In this document: positions 45,545 through 55,131 of the stretch, piece by piece
How the letters are laid out: each line of letters begins with the position of its first letter
Position numbering within the stretch: the first letter of the stretch is position 1
From: an uncultured Flavobacteriales bacterium
Lineage (GTDB): Bacteria; Bacteroidota; Bacteroidia; Flavobacteriales_D; Crocinitomicaceae
DNA length: 64,000 nt
Assembly: GCA_903945495.1 (NCBI GenBank)
Contig: CAJAVU010000023.1
Span: 21,220-85,219 of the forward strand
Direction: 5' to 3'
Position numbers and translations under genes: made by a program
The notes under the pieces: generated by a model
What the model saw: the letters and a program-made list of their open reading frames with translations, nothing else
The model's database searches: none
What the model was told of the DNA's origin: nothing

Positions 45545-46763
45545 GCAATTCGAATTGAGATAAATAATATGCTAAACCAATGGCAAACAGTAATTGTAAA
45601 ACTGGATCTGACATTGGATTATTGGTAAGTGCATTAATCGTATATACTATTAGCAAAAGGGTAAAAAATATGCTCTTTTCTGTTTTAACCTGTTTCCAAC
45701 TTTCCATAAACCGCAGTGGCATTAAAAGCATACCAATGTAAAACAATAATCCAAAAACACCATAACGCCATTGCATTAATATGAATTCGTTTTCAGAATA
45801 AAGTTTGTGTTCATAGAAATAATTCTTGTTTATTCCATAGCCAAAAAATGGTTTCTCTTTTATCATCGACCATAATTCAGCCCACACTTCCAATCGTCCT
45901 CTTAAAGATCCATTCTCGGCAACATTAAATTTGGCACCCGTAACATAACCCAACGAATACTGATCCATAAATTTAACAACAGCGACTGAAATACTAATTC
46001 CAAGAAGCAATTTTAGCATCAGTTTCAAATTCATTTTTTCCATCAATGCAAAACAAAGGAGGTAAACTCCAAGCGCCAACATACTCGTTCTTGACTGTGT
46101 CAACAATATCATAGAGATTGACAAAAAGAAAAATAACTTCCCCCAATGCCAAGATACCAATTTGATGAAACGAATAAAATAGATGGCGAAAAACGAAAAA
46201 AGTATTCCGTTAATATTTGGATTCCCCATGGTTCCCAAAATACGTTTAGTAGCGGGTCCCCCCAATGAATTTTTACCAAAAAACTCCAATTGCGCACTAT
46301 TGGTAGCAAAACTTGGCATCACGACTTCATTGAAGTGAAAAACATTATAAAAATGAAATAAATTAAATAGTATTAGTGCAAAGAAAACAAGGACTACAGG
46401 CTTATAGAAATTCTGGTTCATCTTAAAAACCGTATAAAAAAGGATGATGAACGCCACGTATTTGAGCAATTTATACAACTCAAAATAATCATTAAACTCT
46501 CGTAATCGTCCATTGATCGCCATACTCAAAACACCATATCCTGCCCATGCGAAAATGAACAGAAAGTACCAGTTTTTCAGTAACTTGATTTCAGGCAAGA
46601 GTGCTAAAACGATAAAAGGCAAAAGCAAATCTTCTAAACGCAGATAGAAGCCTTCTTTAATTGGAATAAATGGTGATAAACAAAGTGATACAAATGTTAA
46701 TAAGCAGAAAAAAATCAACAAATTACTTCTGAAACTATTCACTTGTTTGTTGATTTCAACCAT
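45519..46763 (-). CDS. Wzy-like O-antigen polymerase/ligase
   Basis: 414 residues with about 10-12 hydrophobic segments. The polymerase/ligase region is seen in MGNPNINGILFSFFAIYF, TQSRTSMLALGVYLL and KPFFGYGINKNYF. It is the first gene of the run and probably the polymerase, as it sits next to Wzx. A TACTTTTG box 14 nt upstream looks like the promoter of the whole locus. The 26-nt overlap with Wzx implies translational coupling. Confidence 0.85.
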   Translation of the reverse strand: MVEINKQVNSFRSNLLIFFCLLTFVSLCLSPFIPIKEGFYLRLEDLLLPFIVLALLPEIKLLKNWYFLFIFAWAGYGVLSMAINGRLREFNDYFELYKLLKYVAFIILFYTVFKMNQNFYKPVVLVFFALILFNLFHFYNVFHFNEVVMPSFATNSAQLEFFGKNSLGGPATKRILGTMGNPNINGILFSFFAIYFIRFIKLVSWHWGKLFFFLSISMILLTQSRTSMLALGVYLLCFALMEKMNLKLMLKLLLGISISVAVVKFMDQYSLGYVTGAKFNVAENGSLRGRLEVWAELWSMIKEKPFFGYGINKNYFYEHKLYSENEFILMQWRYGVFGLLFYIGMLLMPLRFMESWKQVKTEKSIFFTLLLIVYTINALTNNPMSDPVLQLLFAIGLAYYLSQFELHEKKIKNA

Positions 46764-46777
46764 TCACTTTTTTTTGA

Positions 46778-46785
46778 CAAAAGTA
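46778..46785 (-). promoter_or_regulatory. Probable main promoter of the polysaccharide locus
   Basis: The minus strand reads TACTTTTG (TAnnTTTG), ending 14 nt before the ATG at 46763. The next gene upstream ends 57 nt away. A TTTT-type element occurs about 20 nt further upstream. Confidence 0.5.
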
Positions 46786-46841
46786 AAAAAATTAACGAAA
46801 AGTAGCACTTAAAAGGCGCACAACAATGTCCTCGAGTTAAA

Positions 46842-47813
46842 CTAACGAATATTCGCGCACAACACTTTCATACCTTCTTCAAATTCAATTGGATTTGAAT
46901 AGTTCAGGTAATGACTGATTCGATCTACAGATGCAAGAGAATTTCGAACATCTCCTTCTCTCGGTGGTCCGTATGTGATTTGTGTAGCTGAATTGTAAAC
47001 ACCTTTTGCAATCAAATTCGTTTTGATATCTTCCAATACTTGATTAAGCGTGTAAGACTGTCCACAAGCAACGTTATAGACTTTTCCGAACGCTTCAATG
47101 TTTGAAGATGATAAAGCTCTTAGATTGGCTTGAACCGCATTCTGAACAAAGGTAAAGTCACGTGTTTGTTCTCCATCACCATTTACGATGATTTCTTCGC
47201 CTTTGATCATTTTATCAATGAACTTTGGAATAGCTGCTGCATAAACGCCATTTGGATCTTGTTTCGGTCCAAACACATTGAAATAACGTAAACCAACAGT
47301 TTCCATTTGGTGTAATTGATTATACACCATTGCGTATTTTTCATTCAATGACTTTGTGACAGCATACGGTGACAAAGGATTTCCTTCATCGCCCTCGTGT
47401 TTTGGTGAAGATTGAGAATCACCATAAACAGAACTTGAACTAGCATAAACAAAGCGTTTTATACCAGATTCTTTTGCTGCATGCAACATATTCAAAAATC
47501 CTGTTGCGTTAACCGCATGCGTATTGTGTGGAAATTCGATAGATCGTGGCACTGAACCTAAGGCTGCTTGATGTGAAATCACATCGATTCCCTTTACTGC
47601 ATTTAGGCAAGCATCAAAATCACGAATATCTCCTTCAATAAATGTAAAATTCGGATGATTGAAAAATTCTTCAATATTCGATTTGCGACCTGTTTCTAAG
47701 TTATCAAAAACTGTCACCTTCGCACCTAACGTTAATAAAGCTTCAGTTAAGTTGGAGCCGATAAAACCAGCTCCACCAGTAACCAAAACATGTTTATCTT
47801 TCAATCTTTCCAT
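46842..47813 (-). CDS. UDP-GlcNAc C4-epimerase-like SDR (WbpP/TviC type)
   Basis: 323-residue extended SDR: NAD-binding VLVTGGAGFIGSNLTEAL, catalytic YxxxK in SPYAVTKSLNEKY, and the characteristic QAALGSVPRSIEFP loop found in WbpP/TviC-type 4-epimerases acting on N-acetylated sugars. It probably makes UDP-GalNAc or UDP-GalNAcA as a precursor for the adjacent polysaccharide. It begins 9 nt after rny and could be transcribed with it, but its function belongs with the locus downstream. Other UDP-sugar epimerases of this fold are possible. Confidence 0.88.
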   Translation of the reverse strand: MERLKDKHVLVTGGAGFIGSNLTEALLTLGAKVTVFDNLETGRKSNIEEFFNHPNFTFIEGDIRDFDACLNAVKGIDVISHQAALGSVPRSIEFPHNTHAVNATGFLNMLHAAKESGIKRFVYASSSSVYGDSQSSPKHEGDEGNPLSPYAVTKSLNEKYAMVYNQLHQMETVGLRYFNVFGPKQDPNGVYAAAIPKFIDKMIKGEEIIVNGDGEQTRDFTFVQNAVQANLRALSSSNIEAFGKVYNVACGQSYTLNQVLEDIKTNLIAKGVYNSATQITYGPPREGDVRNSLASVDRISHYLNYSNPIEFEEGMKVLCANIR

Positions 47814-47822
47814 GAAAGTGAA

Positions 47823-49355
47823 TTATTTCGCGTAATTAACTGAACGTTTCTCACGGATTACTGTAACTTTCACCTGACCCGGATACGTCATTTCAGTTTG
47901 AATTCGTTGAGAAATTGTGAACGATAATTCGTCCGCTTTTAAATCTGTAATCTTATCTGCTTCAACCAACACGCGCAATTCACGTCCTGCTTGAATTGCA
48001 TAAGCACTTGAAACTCCATCGTACGACAACGCCAATGATTCAAGTTCTTTAATACGTTTGATGTATGCTTCAACGATTTCTCTACGTGCTCCAGGACGTG
48101 CACCTGAAACGGCATCACACACTTGAACAATTGGAGAAATCAATGTTGTCATTTCAATTTCATCGTGGTGAGCTCCAATCGCATTACAAACTTCTGGTTT
48201 TTCACCATATTTTTCTGCGAGCTTCATCCCCAAGATTGCGTGTGGCAATTCTGGCTCATCGTCTGGAACTTTACCAATATCGTGTAACAAACCTGCTCTT
48301 TTAGCAATCTTCACGTTTAATCCAAGTTCAGATGCCATTGTAGCACACAAGTTTGCCACTTCACGTGAGTGTTGTAGCAAGTTTTGTCCGTAAGATGAAC
48401 GGTATTTCATACGTCCAACCATACGTGTCAACTCAGGATGCAAACCATGAATTCCTAAATCCATGCATGTTCTACGACCTGTTTCAGCAATTTCTTCTTC
48501 TAATTGTTTTTTCGTTTTCGCAACAACCTCTTCAATACGTGCTGGGTGAATTCGACCGTCAGAAACCAATTGATGCAACGCTAAACGAGCGATTTCTCTT
48601 CTAACTGGGTCAAAACAAGAAAGGATAATTGCTTCAGGAGTATCATCAACAATAATCTCAACACCTGTAGCAGCTTCTAAAGCACGAATGTTACGACCTT
48701 CACGACCGATGATTCTACCTTTAACTTCATCAGAATCAATATTGAAAACAGAAACAGCATTTTCTACTGCTTGCTCGGTTGCAACGCGTTGTATTGTTTG
48801 AATTACAATTTTCTTCGCTTCACGGTTAGCATTCAATTTTGCTTCCTCCGTAATTTCTTTAATGTGAGCCATTGCGCCAGTTCTAGCTTCGTCTTTCAAC
48901 GCTTCCATCAAACCATTTTTCGCGTCTTCAACTGACATTCCAGAAATTTTCGACAACTCAGCAACACGTTTCTCTTGGATTTTCTCCAATTCTGAGTGTT
49001 TTACTTCAAATGCTTGAACTTTCGCTTCTAATTCTGTTTGATTTTTCAGTAATTCACCTTCTTTACGGCTTACTTCTTCAATTTTTTGAGACAATGTTTT
49101 CTCTTTTGCTTTCGCACGGTCTTCTGTCGATTGCAAACGTCTCTCTTTTTCTTTGATTGCAATTTCGTGTTCTTCTTTTAGTTTGAAGAATTTCTCTTTT
49201 GCTTGTAGAATTTTTTCTTTTTTGATGTTTTCTGCTTCCAATTCAGCTTCGCGGATCACTTGTTCACGCTTGCTTTTTAGGACTACATTCAGCATCACGA
49301 GCGTTGCGGCTCCTCCACCTACAAGTCCAATCACTAAACCTATTACTAAATTCAT
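47823..49355 (-). CDS. rny: Ribonuclease Y
   Basis: 510 residues. The N-terminal membrane helix (2-22), long coiled coil to about 150, KH domain ([15 protein letters not shown] near 214-228) and HD domain ([11 protein letters not shown] near 354-364) match RNase Y in order and length. It is an inner-membrane endoribonuclease starting decay of many mRNAs. It lies 69 nt downstream of zapA and 9 nt upstream of the epimerase gene. The rny-zapA neighbourhood is common in Bacteroidota as far as I recall. Confidence 0.96.
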   Translation of the reverse strand: MNLVIGLVIGLVGGGAATLVMLNVVLKSKREQVIREAELEAENIKKEKILQAKEKFFKLKEEHEIAIKEKERRLQSTEDRAKAKEKTLSQKIEEVSRKEGELLKNQTELEAKVQAFEVKHSELEKIQEKRVAELSKISGMSVEDAKNGLMEALKDEARTGAMAHIKEITEEAKLNANREAKKIVIQTIQRVATEQAVENAVSVFNIDSDEVKGRIIGREGRNIRALEAATGVEIIVDDTPEAIILSCFDPVRREIARLALHQLVSDGRIHPARIEEVVAKTKKQLEEEIAETGRRTCMDLGIHGLHPELTRMVGRMKYRSSYGQNLLQHSREVANLCATMASELGLNVKIAKRAGLLHDIGKVPDDEPELPHAILGMKLAEKYGEKPEVCNAIGAHHDEIEMTTLISPIVQVCDAVSGARPGARREIVEAYIKRIKELESLALSYDGVSSAYAIQAGRELRVLVEADKITDLKADELSFTISQRIQTEMTYPGQVKVTVIREKRSVNYAK

Positions 49356-49424
49356 TTTATAAATTATTAAGTATACAACTCGTCAAGCTGCACCAAAATG
49401 AAAATGAATGTGTGAGAAAATGCT

Positions 49425-49715
49425 TTATTGTAACGAATCTAGCTCTTTAGATAAATCGTCCAGTTTCGATTCTATGTCCGAATAATCGGCTTGTTGTACC
49501 GTTGCTGGTCCTGAATTTGTAGATTTTGTAGCTAGTTGTAGCGCAGTCATTGCAAGTAAATCTTGCATATCTTTCACTGCATAATTGTCCTGTAGCGTTT
49601 TAATCGCTCGATTGATATCTTCTGCGGCTTTTGTCACTTTCGCTTCCTCACCATGGTTCACTGTGAGTGGATAAGTTCTTCCGGCAACTACGACTTTCAA
49701 GGACAATTTTCCCAT
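49425..49715 (-). CDS. zapA: Cell division protein ZapA
   Basis: The 96-residue protein has the ZapA N-terminal domain (LKVVVAGRTYPLTVNHGEE), then a helical coiled-coil part (DINRAIKTLQDNYAVKDMQD). ZapA binds FtsZ and stabilises the Z ring. It starts 3 nt after the coiled-coil gene and precedes rny. The size is typical. Confidence 0.9.
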   Translation of the reverse strand: MGKLSLKVVVAGRTYPLTVNHGEEAKVTKAAEDINRAIKTLQDNYAVKDMQDLLAMTALQLATKSTNSGPATVQQADYSDIESKLDDLSKELDSLQ

Positions 49716-49718
49716 TCG

Positions 49719-50027
49719 TTATTTTTTTAACTGACTAATGCAGTATTCAATTTCCTTCACCAATTCATCAATTTCTTCATCCTTTTTACCTTGAGGACGT
49801 TCAATTTCGATAACTTGACTTTTCGTCGTTTCCATTTCCAGTTTTAACGCGGCAATTTCAGCTAGGTAGTTTTCTTCCTGCTGTTTTTGTTGATGCAAAC
49901 GCTCATTTAATAATTGCACTTCAGCTTGAAACGTTTTGTTTTTTTCACGTTCTTCATTCAATTGATGATGCAACGCTTTTGTTTTTAAGCGAATATCTTC
50001 AATTATATGCTGAATACGATCTGTCAT
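49719..50027 (-). CDS. Small coiled-coil protein beside zapA
   Basis: 102 residues, nearly all predicted coiled coil (heptads through NEEREKNKTFQAEVQLLNER and LAEIAALKLEMETT). No named family is recognised. Its tight spacing with zapA (3 nt) and a shared TAATTTTG box suggest a role in division, perhaps analogous to ZapB, but this rests on location only. Confidence 0.7.
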   Translation of the reverse strand: MTDRIQHIIEDIRLKTKALHHQLNEEREKNKTFQAEVQLLNERLHQQKQQEENYLAEIAALKLEMETTKSQVIEIERPQGKKDEEIDELVKEIEYCISQLKK

Positions 50028-50043
50028 TGGTTGCGACTTTGTA

Positions 50044-50051
50044 CAAAATTA
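50044..50051 (-). promoter_or_regulatory. -7 box of the coiled-coil-zapA run
   Basis: The minus strand reads TAATTTTG (TAnnTTTG), 16 nt before the ATG at 50027. Confidence 0.55.
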
Positions 50052-50113
50052 GTATAGTCTTGAACATTCACAACAATTTTAGTTGATTCTTCGCATATTT
50101 TTTTTCAAACACT

Positions 50114-50121
50114 TACTTTTG
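50114..50121 (+). promoter_or_regulatory. TAnnTTTG box abutting the M23 peptidase start codon
   Basis: TACTTTTG is followed by ATAA and then the ATG at 50126, a gap of only 4 nt. Confidence 0.55.
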
Positions 50122-50125
50122 ATAA

Positions 50126-51817
50126 ATGATAAAGCACGTAATCTTCCTTGTTCTAATTTCTTTATTTGGACAAAACGCCTTCAGTCAAACCAAACATTCG
50201 TATCGTTCTCCTTTAAATATTCCGCTTGCCATTTCTGCAAACTTCGGTGAATTGCGTCCGAATCATTTTCACATGGGCGTTGACTTTAAAACGAATGGTG
50301 TAGAGGGTTTAACACTTTATGCAGTTGAAGACGGCTTCATTTCTCGTGTAAAAGTTTCTCCTTTTGGTTACGGAAAAGTGATCTATATTGATCATCCAAA
50401 CGGGGTGACTTCGGTCTATGCACATTGCTCTGCTTTCAAAGGAAAATTGGATTCATTGGTGAAAATGACCCAAGAAAAAGAACAAAATTTTGAAGTAGAA
50501 ATATATTTCACAGAAAAGGATTTACCGGTCAAAAAAGGAGATGCAATTGCTTTATCTGGAAATACTGGAAGTTCAACTGCGCCACATTTGCATTTTGAGT
50601 TGCGCGACACGAAGACAGAAGATGCATTAAATCCACTTTTGTACGGATTTGAAATTGCGGATCACAAAGCACCTGAAATTCGTGGAATAAAAGTCTATTC
50701 GCTCACAAATGAAGGCTATCAAATTCCAGGAAAATCGAAATATGTGAAAGTCACAAAAGGTCAATTCGGCTATTATGTTGGTGGTGATTTAATTTCTATT
50801 CCTTCTGATTTCAACACATTGCTTGGCGGAATTGGATTTGCTGTTGAAGTAGTAGATTTTATCGATGGATCAACGAACACGTGTGGTTTGTATGGAAGTG
50901 TCTTTTCCGCAGAACGCGACACCGCCTTTTGTCAAGAAATTAAACGTGTATCCTTTGATGACACACGTTATATCAATAGCCACAAAGATTATGTTGAATA
51001 CACCGTCAACAAGCGAAAATTTCATAAATCTTTCAAAACTGATGAGAATCCATTGGACATTTATTCATGTTCGCACAACAATGGCGTAATTCCCGTAAAA
51101 CCGGGTGATACGTTGGCGATTCACTACAAAGGATTCGATTTAAAAGGCAATAAATCAGAATTGAAATTTAAAGCTGCAATCCAACCAGGCGCTGCGAATC
51201 AAACTACATCAATTTTCCCTTCGTGGAAGTATTTCTTCCCAGATTCAAGTTATCATTTCCAAAATGATCAAGTGGAATTTGAGGTTAAAGCCTTGACATT
51301 CTATGAGCCGACTTTGAAGAATCTATCATTGAAAGGTACGTATTCTTTGGGCGATCCTAAAACACCCATTCAACAAGAAATTACAGTAAAATTAAAATCG
51401 CCAACCAAACCAACAGCAAAAAACTACCTTGCGGTTTCAACAGCTGGTGGAAGATTGAAACCATTGGCAACTTCCATCGAAGGAGATTGGTTAACGGCTG
51501 AATCAATGTATTTGGGAAGTTTTTCGATCAAAACAGATACACTTGCACCAACCGTTGCACCCTTGAATTTCAAGGAAACAGATTTAGCAACTGCCAAAAA
51601 ACGTTTAACGTGGAAAGTGCTTGAAAGCCAAACAATGTTGGTTGATTACGATTTATTCATCGATGGCAAGTGGGTTTTGTTGGAATACGAAGAAAAAAGC
51701 AATTACGTTTTTTACGACAGAACGAAAAATATGACCGGAACACATGAATTGCTTTTAATTGCAAAAGATCGTTGTGGCAACGTAAAAGAATGGCGCAAGA
51801 AAATTACGTTTCAATAA
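50126..51817 (+). CDS. Exported M23-family metallopeptidase (LytM/peptidoglycan endopeptidase)
   Basis: 563 residues with a signal peptide (about 1-20). The LytM domain lies near residues 30-175, with zinc-site motifs HFHMGVDF (about 48-55) and PHLHFELRD (about 153-161) and the intermediate GVTSVYAHCS. It cuts cross-links in peptidoglycan, or binds it if degenerate; all metal ligands look intact. The C-terminal 380 residues are a beta-rich region unlike known LytM partners and may bind the outer membrane or another protein. It is divergent from the zapA run. Confidence 0.9.
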   Translation: MIKHVIFLVLISLFGQNAFSQTKHSYRSPLNIPLAISANFGELRPNHFHMGVDFKTNGVEGLTLYAVEDGFISRVKVSPFGYGKVIYIDHPNGVTSVYAHCSAFKGKLDSLVKMTQEKEQNFEVEIYFTEKDLPVKKGDAIALSGNTGSSTAPHLHFELRDTKTEDALNPLLYGFEIADHKAPEIRGIKVYSLTNEGYQIPGKSKYVKVTKGQFGYYVGGDLISIPSDFNTLLGGIGFAVEVVDFIDGSTNTCGLYGSVFSAERDTAFCQEIKRVSFDDTRYINSHKDYVEYTVNKRKFHKSFKTDENPLDIYSCSHNNGVIPVKPGDTLAIHYKGFDLKGNKSELKFKAAIQPGAANQTTSIFPSWKYFFPDSSYHFQNDQVEFEVKALTFYEPTLKNLSLKGTYSLGDPKTPIQQEITVKLKSPTKPTAKNYLAVSTAGGRLKPLATSIEGDWLTAESMYLGSFSIKTDTLAPTVAPLNFKETDLATAKKRLTWKVLESQTMLVDYDLFIDGKWVLLEYEEKSNYVFYDRTKNMTGTHELLLIAKDRCGNVKEWRKKITFQ

Positions 51818-51847
51818 AAAAACGCGAAGATGAATCTCCGCGTTTCT
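51816..51847. terminator. Bidirectional terminator between the M23 gene and the metal operon
   Basis: AAACGCG-A-AGA and TCT-C-CGCGTTT form a hairpin with one mismatch and a 4-nt loop. A-run and T-run flank it for the two convergent genes. Confidence 0.85.
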
Positions 51848-51866
51848 TAATCAGATAATCTTTTTT

Positions 51867-52355
51867 TTAATCGTCGTCTCCATCCTCTTCTTGGGCACCA
51901 GTTGGTGCCGCTTGTCCAGATCGAATTTCAGTGTGACGAATTTCTCCACCAGTTGTTCCAGTTTGTTTACCCAGGTACAATACTACTAACGAAAGCGCTA
52001 AAATCGCAAACGATAAAAGTTTTGCGAAGCTTTTCCCTTTCCAACTAGCCCATAATCCAACTAGTGATAAAGCACCGAGAATGTAACTTACAAGTGCGAA
52101 TACTTCTGCTTTTTCTTCGTGTTCATGAATGTAATTTTCTGTCACGCCAGCAAGGTTTTCAGCGACTTCTTCTGCTCCTTCTCCTGAAGCCATTGCTGAA
52201 AATGCAGCAACTGCACCAATTGTAAAAAGCAAATATGCCATGCGTTTAACGATTTCAGAGCGAACAAACATTCCTCCTACTAAAACTACCACACCTGCAA
52301 TCGGCAAGATGATTGGTAAATGATTCACCATTAAGTGAAAATGTGCTTGATTCAT
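51867..52355 (-). CDS. Small membrane protein with four helices (DUF2231-like)
   Basis: 162 residues with four hydrophobic segments. The N-terminal HFHLMVNHLPIILPIAG and the ASGEGAEEVAE...HEHEEKAE loop resemble DUF2231-type membrane proteins, which often carry His residues suited to haem or metal binding. The acidic tail ends EEDGDDD. It is the last gene of the RND-MbfA-type metal operon, 29 nt after the VIT1-like gene. A role in redox or metal handling is inferred from these neighbours only. Confidence 0.65.
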   Translation of the reverse strand: MNQAHFHLMVNHLPIILPIAGVVVLVGGMFVRSEIVKRMAYLLFTIGAVAAFSAMASGEGAEEVAENLAGVTENYIHEHEEKAEVFALVSYILGALSLVGLWASWKGKSFAKLLSFAILALSLVVLYLGKQTGTTGGEIRHTEIRSGQAAPTGAQEEDGDDD

Positions 52356-52384
52356 AGTTCTAAATATTAAAATTATTAACTTTT

Positions 52385-53482
52385 TTAACCTGCTATTGTA
52401 ACACCAATCAATTTTCCAATTCCGAATGTTACGGCTGCAGCTGCCAATCCAAAAAACACTTGTCTAAATCCTGAGAACCACACATTTCTTCCAGTGAATA
52501 ATGTTATGGCTGCACCAATTAAAAACAAACCAAATGCACTTGCAACAGTGCTTAAAATTATTGCCTTCATTCCAGTTGTAAACATAAATGGTAAAACCGA
52601 AATAATTGCTCCAATTGCGAAAAGAAAGAACGACGACAATGCTGCTTCCATTGCGGAACCTTTCAATTCCTCTGCGTTGATACCTAGTTCCTCTTTCACC
52701 AACACTTCGTGAGCAAGCGTTTTATTTTTCATTAATTCTTCAACAATATCTGCTGCTTGATCTTCAGGAATTCCTTTTGCCATGTAAATTAATTTCAGTT
52801 CTTGTTTTTCTCCTTCCGGATTAATTTCAAGTTCTTCCATTTCTAATTGCATTTGGTTTTCATAGAGCTCTTGTGAACTTTTTACAGAAATCCACTCGCC
52901 CAAAGCCATTGATAAAGCACCTGCTAATAATCCAGCAACACCAGCAAGCAAAACACCTTGTTGATTGGTTGTGGCGCCAGCGATTCCCATTACCAGTGAG
53001 AAATTGGAAACTAATCCATCATTCCCGCCCAAAACCGCTGCTCGAATTGCATTTCCGCCAACTGAACGGTGGCGCTTTTCAAATCGTGCCATTTGTGTTC
53101 CAGAAACACGTGTTTCATTGTCTAAAATTGAACGAAGAATCTTAACGTGTGAATCTTCAATACCTGAAATTTGAGCGTTCGATTTCGCTTTTTGTCGAAT
53201 AACATTGGTTGCTAAACTTTTTTCCGTGTCCATCAAAGCTCCTAGAACATAATCGTAACCGAAGATCTTTCCGATTCGATTCAATGTTTTTGCGCGCCAA
53301 GAAGGCTGCAAGAATTCATCGATGTTTTTGTTTAATGCTTTTGCGAACTCAATAGCGTGTCCTTTTTCAATTTCACTCATTTGAGCAAAAACGGATGCAA
53401 CGATTGGATCAGCTTCATTTTCTGAAAGCTTTTGATACAAATAATACGCATCAACTTCGGTTTGAATTTGGCTCTTTTTCAT
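52385..53482 (-). CDS. Ferritin-like plus VIT1/CCC1 membrane protein (MbfA-like)
   Basis: 365 residues. The N-terminal 140 residues are a ferritin/rubrerythrin-like helical domain with metal-ligand glutamates (SENEADPIVAS, SEIEKGHAIEFAKAL). The C-terminal part, from VGGNAIRAAVLGGNDGLVSN to the end, is the VIT1/CCC1 transporter with about five membrane helices. This fusion matches MbfA, an iron/manganese exporter that limits oxidative stress in alphaproteobacteria. It is in an operon with an RND metal pump and a di-haem protein. Confidence 0.85.
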   Translation of the reverse strand: MKKSQIQTEVDAYYLYQKLSENEADPIVASVFAQMSEIEKGHAIEFAKALNKNIDEFLQPSWRAKTLNRIGKIFGYDYVLGALMDTEKSLATNVIRQKAKSNAQISGIEDSHVKILRSILDNETRVSGTQMARFEKRHRSVGGNAIRAAVLGGNDGLVSNFSLVMGIAGATTNQQGVLLAGVAGLLAGALSMALGEWISVKSSQELYENQMQLEMEELEINPEGEKQELKLIYMAKGIPEDQAADIVEELMKNKTLAHEVLVKEELGINAEELKGSAMEAALSSFFLFAIGAIISVLPFMFTTGMKAIILSTVASAFGLFLIGAAITLFTGRNVWFSGFRQVFFGLAAAAVTFGIGKLIGVTIAG

Positions 53483-53489
53483 GATTTAA

Positions 53490-53957
53490 TTAATTCGCCC
53501 ACAATTTTGCTGTAGACACGCCATGGCATGAATTACACGCTCCGGAACTCAACGAAGAACTCATATAATGTGGTGTTCCATTTGATCCTGTAACCGATGG
53601 ATACAAACCTGCGACATCAATCGATTCAGTTGTATGGAAGTTCCCTTTCGAATCGATTTGAATCGTATATTTCAAGGTTCCACCACCATTTGCTGCTGTA
53701 TACAATTTAACCGTTCCTGCTGATAAAGGTGAGGTCAATGCACTGTTAGAAGTACTTCCAGCGACTGAAAAGCATCCTTCACCTTCTCCTCCACTTTTGT
53801 GACAATTCAAACAGTTTTGTCCAAAGTTATGACTGTCATCACCACCCGCTTCACTTATATTGGTTTCTCCGCATTTGCCATTTTTCTTACAACTTGGCAC
53901 CGAAATTAAGATAACACCGGCAAGAAAGCCTGCAAATAAAATTGAGTTGATTTTCAT
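53490..53957 (-). CDS. Di-haem c-type lipoprotein
   Basis: 155 residues with a lipoprotein signal peptide ending SVPSC (Cys about 23). Two CxxCH haem-attachment motifs are present: NCLNCHKSG (about 48-56) and CNSCHGVST (about 142-150), separated by a beta-rich Gly/Thr stretch. It should be a periplasmic, membrane-anchored electron carrier or sensor. It sits between the MbfA-like gene (7 nt) and the RND adaptor gene (18 nt) in the metal operon. No named family is recognised. Confidence 0.78.
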   Translation of the reverse strand: MKINSILFAGFLAGVILISVPSCKKNGKCGETNISEAGGDDSHNFGQNCLNCHKSGGEGEGCFSVAGSTSNSALTSPLSAGTVKLYTAANGGGTLKYTIQIDSKGNFHTTESIDVAGLYPSVTGSNGTPHYMSSSLSSGACNSCHGVSTAKLWAN

Positions 53958-53975
53958 ATTGATTGTTTTAGGTTT

Positions 53976-55121
53976 TTATTCTTCGCTTTTAATTAAGATT
54001 GCTGACATGATATCATAAGCACCATGTACAACGAGTTTTTCAGAATAGGATCTTGCTTTATTTTTAAATACAATTGCTGATTTTCCATTTTCAGTTGCTA
54101 AGACATTTACTTCTTCAGGAGAATAAGCGGTCATTCCTTTGTCACCCTTTTTACCGAAAAATACAACATTTTTTCCATTCATTTCAACAACTGCTTCGGC
54201 AGGAATGCAATAACGCTCTTCAGCGCCAGTGTAAATGCTTGCTTTAAAGTACGAGCCCGGAGCTATCATGCTATTTTCAATGTCTAAATGACAATGTACT
54301 TTTACCGTTCGGTCTTTACCTATCTCTTTACCTATAAGGAAAATCTTCGCATTTATCGTTTCATTGTCATTCGAAAACGTAAGTTGAACACTTTGACCAA
54401 TTTTTAAATGTTTCACGTCTTTTTCAAAAGCAATCACTTCAGCATGTGCATGTTTTAAATCAATAATTTCAAGCAAGTGTTCGGTTGGTTCTGCGTAGGC
54501 TCCAATATTCACATTTACTTTCGTAACAACGCCATTAAATGGTGCGGTTACAGCTATAGAACGTTCTAAATTACCTGCATTCAACTGCTTCAAACTTACT
54601 CCCGCCATTTCCAATTTTGCTTTCAAGCCTGTTTTTTTCGCTTGTGCCATTGCCAATTGCGATTTAGCCAATTGCATTGCTTTCAAACTACCCGCTTCTT
54701 GTTGTACAAGTGATTTTTGACGATCCAGTTCAGCCGTTAAATATTCCATGTTTCCAATTACTTCCAGGTAATCTTGTTGTAATTGGATCAATTCAGGATG
54801 CTCGATTGTAAATAAGGTTTGACCTTTTCGAACTGTCATGCCATCTAAGACACTCAATGATTTTATAAAACCACCAAATTGAGCAGAAATAATAGTTTTG
54901 TTCTGAGGTGGAACTTCAATTGTACCATTCGCAGTAATTGTTAAACCAATCAATTCTTTGGTTGGTAAACCTTCTTTAATCTCTGCATTTATAATTTGTT
55001 CTGTATTCAGGTTAACACTTAACAAATTGACTGTTTCTTTTTCCGTCTTTACTTCAGGAGCTGAGGAACATCCTATTAAAAGTGATGTCATAAAAACGAT
55101 TACTAAATATATTGCTTTCAT
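53976..55121 (-). CDS. RND efflux periplasmic adaptor (CusB/CzcB-type), lipoprotein
   Basis: 381 residues with a lipobox (LLIGCSS). A barrel-sandwich hybrid domain (TVRKGQTLFTIEHPELIQLQ and APFNGVVTKVNVNIGAYAE) flanks an alpha-helical hairpin (about 115-175), followed by a beta-barrel and membrane-proximal part. It bridges the RND pump and the outer-membrane channel. It starts 10 nt after the RND-TolC fusion gene. No Met-rich copper site is evident. Confidence 0.9.
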   Translation of the reverse strand: MKAIYLVIVFMTSLLIGCSSAPEVKTEKETVNLLSVNLNTEQIINAEIKEGLPTKELIGLTITANGTIEVPPQNKTIISAQFGGFIKSLSVLDGMTVRKGQTLFTIEHPELIQLQQDYLEVIGNMEYLTAELDRQKSLVQQEAGSLKAMQLAKSQLAMAQAKKTGLKAKLEMAGVSLKQLNAGNLERSIAVTAPFNGVVTKVNVNIGAYAEPTEHLLEIIDLKHAHAEVIAFEKDVKHLKIGQSVQLTFSNDNETINAKIFLIGKEIGKDRTVKVHCHLDIENSMIAPGSYFKASIYTGAEERYCIPAEAVVEMNGKNVVFFGKKGDKGMTAYSPEEVNVLATENGKSAIVFKNKARSYSEKLVVHGAYDIMSAILIKSEE

Positions 55122-55131
55122 ACTGCTTCTA

